Shown here: in pieces, positions 1-5,386 of the stretch
Layout of the letters: the number at the start of each line of letters is the position of its first letter
How positions within the stretch are numbered: the first letter of the stretch is position 1
Source of the DNA: Actinomycetes bacterium
GTDB lineage: Bacteria > Actinomycetota > Thermoleophilia > Solirubrobacterales > 70-9
Direction: 5' to 3'
NCBI GenBank assembly: GCA_023436605.1
Contig: JAEZIQ010000025.1
Location: 1-6,679, forward strand
DNA: 6,679 nt
Made by a program: the position numbers and the translations under genes
Notes under the pieces: generated by a model
Told to the model about the DNA's origin: nothing
The model's database searches: none
Seen by the model: only the letters and a program-made list of their open reading frames with translations

Positions 1-31
1 GTCCGGGGGCAGGAAGACCTGGCAATTCAGG

Positions 32-745
32 ATGTCCGCAGTGGTGTGGCACCATTTCCGCGTGGACGAGCCGACCGAACGGCCGGATGGGAAGGAGGCC
101 GATCCGAAGGATCTGCCGAGCCTGGAACGGGGGAGGGATCTCTCGCGGATCCTTGCCTTCACCGACGGGGTTTTTGCGATCGCGATCACCCTGCTGGTGC
201 TTCAAATCGAGGTGCCCGCCGGACTGGCTTCGAACTCGGATTTCCTCAATGAGCTCGACGACATGCTGCCGGACCTTTTTGCGTTCGCAATCAGTTTCGT
301 CGTGATCGGCATCTACTGGATAAACCATCACCGACTGATGCGGATGGTCAGCGAATACGACCACAGCCTGATGCAGGTCACCATGCTTTACCTGTTCTGG
401 GTGGTGCTGCTCCCCTTTTCGAGCCAGCTGATCGGAGAGTACGCCTCGGACGTCACGCTGTCGACGGTCTTCTACATCGTCAACCTGGCGTTGGTGGCGC
501 TTTCGCAGGCGCTGATGGTCCGGATCATCATCACCCACAAACTGGGTGAGAAGAAGTGGGACTGGCAACTCGAGAGCACCTACAAGTCCTGCCTCTACAT
601 GGCCGGCGTGTTCGTGTTGACCGCCCCGCTCGGACTGCTGATCGGTGGCTGGACGCCGTTGCTCTGGCTGGTTCTGTTCCGGCTCGACCCCTTCGAAAGG
701 GAGCGCGTCAAGCTGGACCGGGAACGGACCAGACGCCAGTCGTGA
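32..745 (+). CDS. TMEM175-family (DUF1211) potassium channel
   Basis: A 237-residue integral membrane protein. Residues 43-62 read FTDGVFAIAITLLVLQIEVP, the first-helix signature of the TMEM175/DUF1211 family; bacterial members are K+-permeable tetrameric channels with six helices per subunit and no classical TVGYG filter. Further hydrophobic stretches lie near 82-97, 113-130, 143-163, 187-205 and 207-217, giving six helices. IYWINHHRLM (94-103) and LFWVVLLPFS (121-130) also fit the family. The 35-residue hydrophilic N-terminus and basic C-terminus (FERERVKLDRERTRRQS) should be cytoplasmic. The start is uncertain: the ATG at 32 has no well-spaced Shine-Dalgarno sequence, the frame is open to the left edge, and GTG codons at 41 and 44 are alternatives. 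The stop lies 9 bp from the stop of the converging gene. Family assignment is firm; ion selectivity in this protein is inferred. Confidence 0.88.
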   Translation: MSAVVWHHFRVDEPTERPDGKEADPKDLPSLERGRDLSRILAFTDGVFAIAITLLVLQIEVPAGLASNSDFLNELDDMLPDLFAFAISFVVIGIYWINHHRLMRMVSEYDHSLMQVTMLYLFWVVLLPFSSQLIGEYASDVTLSTVFYIVNLALVALSQALMVRIIITHKLGEKKWDWQLESTYKSCLYMAGVFVLTAPLGLLIGGWTPLLWLVLFRLDPFERERVKLDRERTRRQS

Positions 746-754
746 TCGCCGCGG

Positions 755-1318
755 TCAGCTGGCCGGCAGGCGAACTGGCAAACGAGCCGGCGAAAGGCAG
801 TTGACCACGCCCTGCCAGGGGAGGGTGCCGCCGTTGCCGTCGACGTTCACGTTGGTGACCGTCAGCCACCAGGTGTTCGGCGTGTACTTGCGGGTCAGCG
901 GATGGTTCGGTGACGAGGAAGAAACCAGCAGGTTTATGTACTTCGAAAGCACGCCGCCGGAGATCGCTTTCGATCCGGTCGGGCACTTGATCCCGACGAA
1001 GGTGCCCTTGCCTTCCTCGGTCAGGATTTCCTGATCGGTGATCCGGGAACTCAGAGTCACCCGTCGCAGAATCGGCTTCGAACGCTTCTTCGTACCCGAA
1101 GCGGAAGCGCCGGTAAGGCCATGCGTGCCCGCGACCTGGACCGAGGTCGCCGGGTGAGTTGCCGCGATCACCCGCGGGGCGGGGGACGGCGAGCTGTTCA
1201 GGCCGTCGGCGATTACGGGCGCGACGACGAACAGCGACAGTCCCGCGGCCAAAGCGCCACAGGCTGACACGAGTCCCTTCCTCCGAGCGGACCAACCTCC
1301 CTTGCCTCTCCCGGCCAT
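755..1318 (-). CDS. Small secreted or membrane-anchored protein of unknown function
   Basis: A 187-residue protein I do not recognise as a named family. A basic N-terminus (MAGRGKGGWSARRKG) is followed by a hydrophobic segment at about 15-37, which reads as a signal peptide or single anchor. A low-complexity Ser/Pro/Ala/Thr linker and a basic patch (GTKKRSK, 75-81) come next. The C-terminal half (about 85-176) looks like a small beta-rich domain: GIKCPTGSKAISGGV at 109-123 and NTWWLTVTNVNVDG at 148-161. C112 and C174 are the only cysteines after the signal region, so a disulfide outside the cytoplasm is plausible. The CP.G....GG..(about 30 residues)..W.....N pattern recalls many uncharacterised secreted actinobacterial proteins (from memory). 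The gene starts 30 bp after the stop of the uracil-DNA glycosylase on the same strand but may have its own promoter (1325-1352). No clear Shine-Dalgarno sequence precedes the ATG. Confidence 0.7.
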   Translation of the reverse strand: MAGRGKGGWSARRKGLVSACGALAAGLSLFVVAPVIADGLNSSPSPAPRVIAATHPATSVQVAGTHGLTGASASGTKKRSKPILRRVTLSSRITDQEILTEEGKGTFVGIKCPTGSKAISGGVLSKYINLLVSSSSPNHPLTRKYTPNTWWLTVTNVNVDGNGGTLPWQGVVNCLSPARLPVRLPAS

Positions 1319-1324
1319 GGGGAC

Positions 1325-1352
1325 ATTCTCTCAGGCATCGGCCTTTCGTCAA
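1325..1352 (-). promoter_or_regulatory. Candidate leaderless promoter of the secreted-protein gene
   Basis: On the minus strand TTGACG (1352-1347, five of six matches to TTGACA) is followed after 16 nt by GAGAAT (1330-1325, four of six matches to TATAAT). The -10 ends 6 nt before the ATG at 1318, so transcription would begin at or within a base or two of the start codon. That agrees with the missing Shine-Dalgarno sequence. The -35 overlaps the stop codon of the upstream glycosylase gene. Prediction from sequence only. Confidence 0.4.
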
Positions 1353-2095
1353 GTCGAGGGAGGCAAACCGACGCCAGCCAGCTCCTTCGCCCGTCGGAAG
1401 ACATCATCGATCATCGCCTCGCTCAACTTGCCGGTCTGGGTGTTGAGCGGGCTGGGGTGAAAGCAGCCGAGCATGATCCAGCGCTCGGGCCCTGACCACT
1501 TACCGGACGGAGCGTCGAGAACCGTTTCGGCGCCATGACCGAACTTGGGCTTCGGGGTCGGCACCTGGCCGCCGAGTTTCCGGACCGACCTCAGCATCGC
1601 CTGCCAGGCGAAATTGCCAAGCGCGATCACCACCCTGACCTCGGTCAGCAAAGCGAGCTCGCCTTCGAGCCAGGGCGCGCAGGTGTCGCGTTCCGAGGGA
1701 GTCGGCCGGTTCTCCGGCGGGGCACAGCGCACGGCTGCGTTGACGAAGGTGTCGAAAAGCTCGAGCCCGTCCTGCCGGTTCACGCTTTCGGGCTGGTTCG
1801 AAAGTCCGGCCCGGTAGACCGCGGCGAAAAGCCAGTCGCCGGAGCGATCACCGGTGAAGGGCCGGCCGGTCCGGTTGCCGCCGTTGGCAGCCGGGGCGAG
1901 CCCGTGGATCAGGATCCGGGCCCGGGGATCGCCGAAACCGGGAATCGGCCGGGCCCAGTACTGCTCGCCCCGGTAACGCTTCGGTGGGTTGGCGGCAACC
2001 GCTTCCCGCCAGGCCACGAGCCGGGGGCACCTTCTGCACTCGACGATCGACTGCTCCAGTGCGTCAAGTCGGCGCGCCGTATCCGTACCCGTCAT
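1349..2095 (-). CDS. Family 5 uracil-DNA glycosylase (UDGb type, 4Fe-4S)
   Basis: A 248-residue DNA repair enzyme that excises uracil, and in characterised relatives also hypoxanthine and other deaminated bases, to start base excision repair. The active-site loop GLAPAANGGNRTGRPFTGD (65-83) is the family 5 form: it has Ala-Pro-Ala where family 1 has its Asp/His-containing motif, and continues into the NRTGRPFTGD segment. The second motif, HPSPLNTQTGKL (213-224), is the DNA-intercalation and base-recognition loop. Cysteines 20, 23 (CRRC), 124 and 139 fit the four ligands of the iron-sulfur cluster typical of families 4 and 5. VVIALGNFAWQAM (155-167) is the core strand and following helix. Length is slightly above the usual 200-240. 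The gene is divergent from tatA with 24 bp between starts. A TAGTGT lies 7 nt before the ATG, with no good Shine-Dalgarno sequence, so a leaderless transcript is possible. Confidence 0.92.
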   Translation of the reverse strand: MTGTDTARRLDALEQSIVECRRCPRLVAWREAVAANPPKRYRGEQYWARPIPGFGDPRARILIHGLAPAANGGNRTGRPFTGDRSGDWLFAAVYRAGLSNQPESVNRQDGLELFDTFVNAAVRCAPPENRPTPSERDTCAPWLEGELALLTEVRVVIALGNFAWQAMLRSVRKLGGQVPTPKPKFGHGAETVLDAPSGKWSGPERWIMLGCFHPSPLNTQTGKLSEAMIDDVFRRAKELAGVGLPPST

Positions 2096-2119
2096 GGTCC
2101 GTACACTAGGGAGGTGGAA

Positions 2120-2365
2120 ATGGCCTTCCTCCCGAACATAGGTCCGCTCGAACTGGCGATCGTGCTGGTCATCGTGATCATCATCCTCGGTCCCAAGCGG
2201 ATTCCTGCCGCCGCCAAGTCGGTCGGTCAGGGCATGCGGAACTTCAGGGATTCACTCACCGGCGGCAAGGACGACGAGGACAAGTACGACAAGGCCAAGT
2301 CCGAGCTTGACGCCCAGACCGAGACCAAGGTCGAGGAAAAGGCCAAGACCAAGACCGAGGCCTGA
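2120..2365 (+). CDS. tatA: Sec-independent protein translocase subunit TatA
   Basis: An 81-residue component of the twin-arginine translocase, which moves folded proteins across the cytoplasmic membrane; TatA oligomers form or thin the pore around the TatBC receptor. The sequence has the TatA plan: short N-terminus, GPLELAIVLVIVIIILGP with a membrane helix at about 9-25, the Gly-Pro hinge followed by KRIP, then an amphipathic helix (AAAKSVGQGMRNFRDSL) and a charged, low-complexity Lys/Glu/Asp/Thr tail. The ATG at 2120 is chosen because AGGGAGG (2108-2114) sits 5 nt upstream and the product then begins exactly as family members do. The frame is open far upstream across the antisense glycosylase gene, but that part is not TatA-like. 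TatB proteins share the hinge, but the short tail favours TatA. No tatC is in the window. pgsA begins 21 bp downstream, so the two are probably co-transcribed. Confidence 0.93.
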   Translation: MAFLPNIGPLELAIVLVIVIIILGPKRIPAAAKSVGQGMRNFRDSLTGGKDDEDKYDKAKSELDAQTETKVEEKAKTKTEA

Positions 2366-2386
2366 CCGGCCTGGCGGGGCGACCCG

Positions 2387-2992
2387 GTGGTACCGCTCAA
2401 TCTCCCCAACTTCCTCACCCTGCTCCGCATCCTCGCGGTGCCGGTAGTGGTCGTCGCACTACTCGACGGCACACCCCACGGTGACGCGCTCGCCGCGATC
2501 GTTTTCGCCCTCGCCGCCCTGACCGACGGTCTCGACGGCTACATCGCCCGCTCGCGGGACTCGGTCACCAACTTCGGCAAGCTGATGGACCCGCTGGCCG
2601 ACAAGCTGCTGATCACCGCCGCCCTGATCTCGCTCGTTTCGCTCAACCGCCTGGCGGCCTGGGTGGCGATGGTGATCATCGCCCGCGAGTTTGCGATCAC
2701 CGGCCTCAGGTCGATCGCCGCCGACCGTGGCGTGGTGATCGCGGCCAGCTGGATGGGCAAGGTCAAGACGGTCCTCCAGATCGGTGCGGTTTTCGCCCTG
2801 ATCATCTTCAACCCGGCCCCGCTCTGGGTCGAGGTACTGCTCTATGTCGCGCTTGCCGCCACCGTGATCAGCGGCTTCGACTACTTCTTCGGCCTGCGCA
2901 AACGGATCGAGGAACAGCGGGCGAAAGAGAAATCAGCGAGATCCGACTTTTCGGCGAATAGCGCTGAAAAGTCGGATCTCGGTGGTAGCTAG
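2387..2992 (+). CDS. pgsA: CDP-diacylglycerol--glycerol-3-phosphate 3-phosphatidyltransferase
   Basis: A 201-residue membrane enzyme that joins CDP-diacylglycerol and glycerol-3-phosphate to make phosphatidylglycerophosphate, the precursor of phosphatidylglycerol and cardiolipin. The CDP-alcohol phosphotransferase motif is complete: D47, D50, G51, A54, R55, G64, D68 and D72 in DGLDGYIAR...GKLMDPLAD, with the four aspartates that bind metal and catalyse transfer. The N-terminus LNLPNFLTLLRILAVPVVV is typical of PgsA, and membrane helices lie near 10-27, 34-46, 74-98, 128-142 and 147-165. GLRSIAADRGVVIAASWMGKVKT (106-128) is also characteristic. The start is GTG at 2387, with only a weak G-rich Shine-Dalgarno sequence; it directly precedes the conserved N-terminus. 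The last residues are odd: codons 184-198 (ARSDFSANSAEKSDL) lie wholly on a 43-bp inverted-repeat element and are probably not enzymatic. Confidence 0.93.
   Translation: MVPLNLPNFLTLLRILAVPVVVVALLDGTPHGDALAAIVFALAALTDGLDGYIARSRDSVTNFGKLMDPLADKLLITAALISLVSLNRLAAWVAMVIIAREFAITGLRSIAADRGVVIAASWMGKVKTVLQIGAVFALIIFNPAPLWVEVLLYVALAATVISGFDYFFGLRKRIEEQRAKEKSARSDFSANSAEKSDLGGS
2938..2980. repeat. Conserved-loop hairpin element, copy 1 (H1)
   Basis: A perfect 15-bp inverted repeat: GAGATCCGACTTTTC (2938-2952) and GAAAAGTCGGATCTC (2966-2980), around a 13-nt apex GGCGAATAGCGCT (2953-2965). The flanking C2937/G2981 adds a sixteenth pair. Inside the apex, GCG (2954-2956) can pair with CGC (2962-2964), leaving the pentaloop AATAG. 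The element has the same size and plan as the copy at 5333-5375, with the same outer pairs and apex but a different mid-stem. It ends 12 nt before the end of the pgsA stop codon and lies 43 nt from the stop of converging folE2. No T-tract follows on either strand, so it is not a textbook intrinsic terminator. It may still act as a bidirectional 3'-end structure. Confidence 0.9.
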
Positions 2993-3022
2993 CCGGCGGC
3001 TGCGCCCCGGCCCGGATGGGGT

Positions 3023-4003
3023 CTAGCCCTCGAGCCAGTCCTTCATCGTGAGGTGGCTGCGGCTCGGGTTGCCGCCGGCGATCTCCTGACGGAAGTCGGC
3101 GACCTGGCCGAAGCGTTCGGCGACCACGTTGTGCCGGTGGATCGTCTCGAGGTTCTCCTGGCGGGCCATGACGAACGCCGAGTCGGAAAGGTTCGGGTAG
3201 GTCTCGAGTACCTGGCGGATCATCTCCCGCACGCAGTCCTCGACGAAGCGGGGCTGGCTGTGGGCCTTGACCACGACGGAAAGTTCGTCGGGTCGCTTCA
3301 TGAGTTCGTAGATCTCGGAGCTCATCGAGCTCTCGACCAGGCGCAGCATGTCGCGGGCGTCGAGGTCGGGGCCGCCTTCGGTGCAGCCGATCCAGAGGGT
3401 GCCGATGCCCCGCTGGTTGTGGGTGGCGATCGGAACGGTGTCGATGATCTCCTCGATCTGGGTCTCGTCGTAGCCCTTCTCGGCGAGCCGTCCGCGGGCG
3501 AGGTCAGCGACCATCTCCTGGGCGCAGGGGCAGGCGGTCATGCCCTGGGCCTGGACCCCGGTCACCGTCCGGGTGGCCCCTTCGGAGGCGACCGCGGTGC
3601 CGAGCAGGTTGTAGATCTCCTGGTTTTCGATTCCCGACTCCGGCGCGGGCATGGTCTGCGCGTAGCGGGCGTTGATTGACACTTCCGCCCTCAGACCCTT
3701 CTGCTTTACCCGCACCAGCTCGGCGATCCGGGCGGCCAGCTGCTCGGCCCGCATCGACTGGGAGGCGATGACTTCCTCGATCGCTTCGGAAACGTTCTCC
3801 TCGAACCGGGACATGTGGACCCCGGCCTGGTCGGGAGCGAGATCGACGTAACACTCGAGTTCGGCGTGGTAGTGGCCGTCCTCGCCGATGTTGATGACCT
3901 TCTCGACACCGGTCACTCCGACCCGCGAAAGGCTCACTCGGGTGGCCGGCTGGGAGGCCTGAACGTCAATGGCATTGGGGGAAAGCGCGATCTCGGGATT
4001 CAT
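3023..4003 (-). CDS. folE2: GTP cyclohydrolase I type B (MptA/FolE2)
   Basis: A 326-residue metal-dependent GTP cyclohydrolase of the GCYH-IB class, which opens GTP to a dihydroneopterin product that feeds tetrahydrofolate (FolE2) or methanopterin-type pterins (MptA). Visible motifs in order: GVHMSRFEE (61-69); GMTACPCAQEM (154-164), containing the expected metal-ligand cysteine among C158/C160; THNQRG (194-199) with H195; SSMSSEIYELMKRPDE (225-240) with E230, the expected third ligand region; and VVVKAHSQPRFVEDCVREM (243-261). The spacing between CPCAQ and HNQR is long, with an inserted helix-like segment. In bacterial FolE2 the form I recall is CPCSKEIS shortly followed by HNQR, so this protein looks closer to archaeal MptA. 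Which product it releases (triphosphate or cyclic phosphate) cannot be told from sequence. The ATG at 4003 has only a GGGG seven nt upstream. It is divergent from the sigma gene and convergent with pgsA. Confidence 0.9.
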   Translation of the reverse strand: MNPEIALSPNAIDVQASQPATRVSLSRVGVTGVEKVINIGEDGHYHAELECYVDLAPDQAGVHMSRFEENVSEAIEEVIASQSMRAEQLAARIAELVRVKQKGLRAEVSINARYAQTMPAPESGIENQEIYNLLGTAVASEGATRTVTGVQAQGMTACPCAQEMVADLARGRLAEKGYDETQIEEIIDTVPIATHNQRGIGTLWIGCTEGGPDLDARDMLRLVESSMSSEIYELMKRPDELSVVVKAHSQPRFVEDCVREMIRQVLETYPNLSDSAFVMARQENLETIHRHNVVAERFGQVADFRQEIAGGNPSRSHLTMKDWLEG

Positions 4004-4056
4004 TTTCTTACCCCAAGCCTAGTAACCCGCGCCCATGGCCGGTGAACCGCACGCCG

Positions 4057-4062
4057 TATAAT
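4057..4062 (+). promoter_or_regulatory. Candidate -10 element upstream of the sigma factor gene
   Basis: A perfect TATAAT at 4057-4062 in otherwise GC-rich intergenic DNA, 62 nt before the chosen ATG at 4125. Transcription would start near 4069 and give a 5'UTR of roughly 55 nt that contains the hairpin at 4086-4107. No convincing TTGACA-like -35 is present 16-18 nt upstream (that stretch reads CCATGGCC), so the promoter may need an activator or an alternative holoenzyme. The neighbouring folE2 gene is divergent from this interval. Confidence 0.5.
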
Positions 4063-4085
4063 TCCGCAACCGCGTACGAACTCAG

Positions 4086-4107
4086 GGTTTCCACTTAGGT
4101 GGAATCC
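4086..4107 (+). promoter_or_regulatory. 5'UTR hairpin before the sigma factor ribosome binding site
   Basis: TTCCAC (4089-4094) and GTGGAA (4099-4104) form a 6-bp stem on the tetraloop TTAG. Beyond a T-T mismatch, GG (4086-4087) pairs with CC (4106-4107). The hairpin ends 6 nt before the GGGGG Shine-Dalgarno run (4114-4118). It could be a leader structure affecting translation or stability, or a dyad operator in DNA. No known riboswitch is recognised. Confidence 0.4.
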
Positions 4108-4124
4108 GTAACTGGGGGTAGTTG

Positions 4125-5276
4125 ATGGAGTTCGAAACCGAGGAATTGAAGGCATTGGCCGCTTCCGGCAGGGAACGCGGCTACCTGACCTTCGATGCCG
4201 TCGCCGAAGCCGTTACGGACCTCGACATTAGCCGGGGCCAGGTCGAAGAGTTGAACTCCTGGCTGACCGAGCAGGGCATCGACCTGCTGAGCCAGGAAGA
4301 GTCCGATCTTCGCGTCAACGGCGACTCGTCTGCGGTCGCGCTGGACGATCCCCCCGAGATCGAGAGCGGCGAGGAGTTGGACGGGCCAAGGGCCCAGGTG
4401 TCGACCAACGGCGCCTCCGCCACGGTCGCTTCCGGGGAGGTCGGATCCGATGCGACCCTGGACTCCTTGCGGCTTTATCTGCGTTCGATCGGCCAGGTCG
4501 ATCTCCTCACCGCGCAGCAGGAAGTCGAGCTGGCCAAGCGCATCGAACGGGGCGACATGGAGGCGAAACGCCAGATGGTCGAGGCGAACCTCCGCCTGGT
4601 CGTCTCGATCGCCAAGGGGTACCTCGGCCGCGGTCTCGGCTTCCTCGATCTGATCCAGGAAGGCTCGCTGGGTCTGATCCGTGCGGTCGAAAAGTTCGAT
4701 TACCGCCGCGGCTACAAGTTTTCGACCTACGCGACCTGGTGGATCCGGCAGGCGGTGACCCGCGCGGTCGCCGACAAGTCGCGTTCGATCCGCATCCCGG
4801 TTCACATGGTCGAGAAGCTGAACCGGGTCCATTTCGTCGAACGCCAGCTGGTCCAGGATCTGGGCCGTGAGCCGGAACCGCAGGAGATCGCCGAGGAACT
4901 CGGCTGGACGGTCCAGGAGGTCCGTGACGTGTGGCGGGTTTCGCAGACTCCGGTCTCACTCGAGAAACCGGTCGGCGAGGGCGAGGAAACGGAGCTGGTC
5001 GACCTGGTCAAGGACGAAAACCAGATGGAGCCTTTCGACGAGGCTTCGATGAACATGCGAAGCGAAGGCGTGCGGCGGGTACTGAACAGCCTGCCGGAAC
5101 GTGAGCGCGAAGTGCTGATCATGCGCTACGGCCTCGGCGGCATGAGCCCCCGTACCCTCGAGGAATGCGGCGAGGCTTTCGGTGTGACCCGCGAAAGGGT
5201 CCGCCAGATCGAGACCTCGACCTTGAGGAAGATCAAGTCGCTGCCCGGGGCCCAGGGCCTCCGCGAAGCCGGCTGA
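4125..5276 (+). CDS. Primary-type RNA polymerase sigma factor (RpoD/SigA-like)
   Basis: A 383-residue sigma-70 family factor that directs RNA polymerase to promoters. Residues 1-55 (ELKALAASGRERGYLTFDAVAEAV...LNSWLTEQGIDLL) resemble region 1.1. An acidic, low-complexity linker (56-110) follows. Region 1.2 starts at DSLRLYLRSIGQVDLLTAQQE (113-133). Region 2 covers about 148-223 and includes FDYRRGYKFSTYATWWIRQAVTRA (191-214), the core for -10 melting and recognition. Region 3 spans about 230-308. Region 4 contains LPEREREVLIMRYGLGG (323-339) and the helix-turn-helix RTLEECGEAFGVTRERVRQIE (343-363) for the -35. The C-terminus TSTLRKIKSLPGAQGLREAG departs from the usual AKALRKLRHP...LRDFL ending. 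Region 1.1 favours a group 1 factor, but a group 2 paralogue is possible. ATG 4125 is chosen because GGGGG (4114-4118) is 6 nt upstream; TTG at 4122 is too close. Confidence 0.9.
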   Translation: MEFETEELKALAASGRERGYLTFDAVAEAVTDLDISRGQVEELNSWLTEQGIDLLSQEESDLRVNGDSSAVALDDPPEIESGEELDGPRAQVSTNGASATVASGEVGSDATLDSLRLYLRSIGQVDLLTAQQEVELAKRIERGDMEAKRQMVEANLRLVVSIAKGYLGRGLGFLDLIQEGSLGLIRAVEKFDYRRGYKFSTYATWWIRQAVTRAVADKSRSIRIPVHMVEKLNRVHFVERQLVQDLGREPEPQEIAEELGWTVQEVRDVWRVSQTPVSLEKPVGEGEETELVDLVKDENQMEPFDEASMNMRSEGVRRVLNSLPEREREVLIMRYGLGGMSPRTLEECGEAFGVTRERVRQIETSTLRKIKSLPGAQGLREAG

Positions 5277-5284
5277 GTTCGAAC

Positions 5285-5323
5285 CGCGGACTCGAGCCGA
5301 ACCCCAGGACGCGGGTTCGAGCC
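5285..5323. repeat. Short imperfect direct repeat after the sigma factor stop
   Basis: CGCGGACTCGAGCC (5285-5298) recurs as CGCGGGTTCGAGCC (5310-5323), 12 of 14 positions identical. GTTCGAACCGCG (5277-5288) is an imperfect inverse of the second unit. The TTCGA-containing words resemble T-arm sequence of tRNA genes, so this could be decayed tRNA sequence near the intact tRNA-Tyr, or simply a weak 3' structure for the sigma factor mRNA. No cloverleaf can be folded from it. Confidence 0.35.
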
Positions 5324-5332
5324 TCCTGCGAC

Positions 5333-5375
5333 GAGATTGAAGTTGAGAGCGAATAGCGCTCCGAACTTCAATCTC
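5333..5375. repeat. Conserved-loop hairpin element, copy 2 (H2)
   Basis: Inverted repeat with arms GAGATTGAAGTTGAG (5333-5347) and CCGAACTTCAATCTC (5361-5375), 13 of 15 positions complementary; the two mismatches are 5345/5363 and 5346/5362. The 13-nt apex AGCGAATAGCGCT (5348-5360) can close by itself (AGCG with CGCT) on the pentaloop AATAG. Total size, arm length, outer GAGAT/ATCTC and 12 of 13 apex bases match the copy at 2938-2980; the mid-stem does not. It lies 56 nt after the sigma factor stop and 11 nt past the 3' end of converging tRNA-Tyr. The terminal ATCTC is duplicated in tandem (5371-5380). No T-tract follows on either strand. Confidence 0.88.
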
Positions 5376-5386
5376 ATCTCGCTGGA

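Noticed and set aside
708..1352. 214-codon minus-strand frame overlapping the secreted-protein gene
   Set aside because: Arg/Gly-rich out-of-frame translation without a signal peptide or motif; the 755-1318 frame has a signal-like segment and a plausible folded domain.
1535..2119. Upstream extension of the tatA reading frame (to 276 residues in total)
   Set aside because: The extension runs antisense through the uracil-DNA glycosylase gene and has no TatA-like content; a good Shine-Dalgarno sequence and the canonical TatA N-terminus fix the start at 2120.
2938..2980. CRISPR repeat or insertion-sequence terminal repeat
   Set aside because: Only two dispersed copies, no regular spacers, no transposase gene and no clear target-site duplication; the variable-stem, conserved-loop pattern does not fit either.
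3053..3679. 208-codon plus-strand frame opposite folE2
   Set aside because: Antisense shadow of a gene with clear catalytic motifs; Asp/Gly/Leu/Val-rich composition only.
4095..4832. Minus-strand frames opposite the sigma factor gene
   Set aside because: Shadows of a strongly conserved sigma-70 gene; no independent start signals or motifs.
5277..5332. Possible second tRNA suggested by TTCGA-containing words
   Set aside because: No acceptor, D- or anticodon stem can be assembled; only short imperfect repeats remain, recorded as a repeat.
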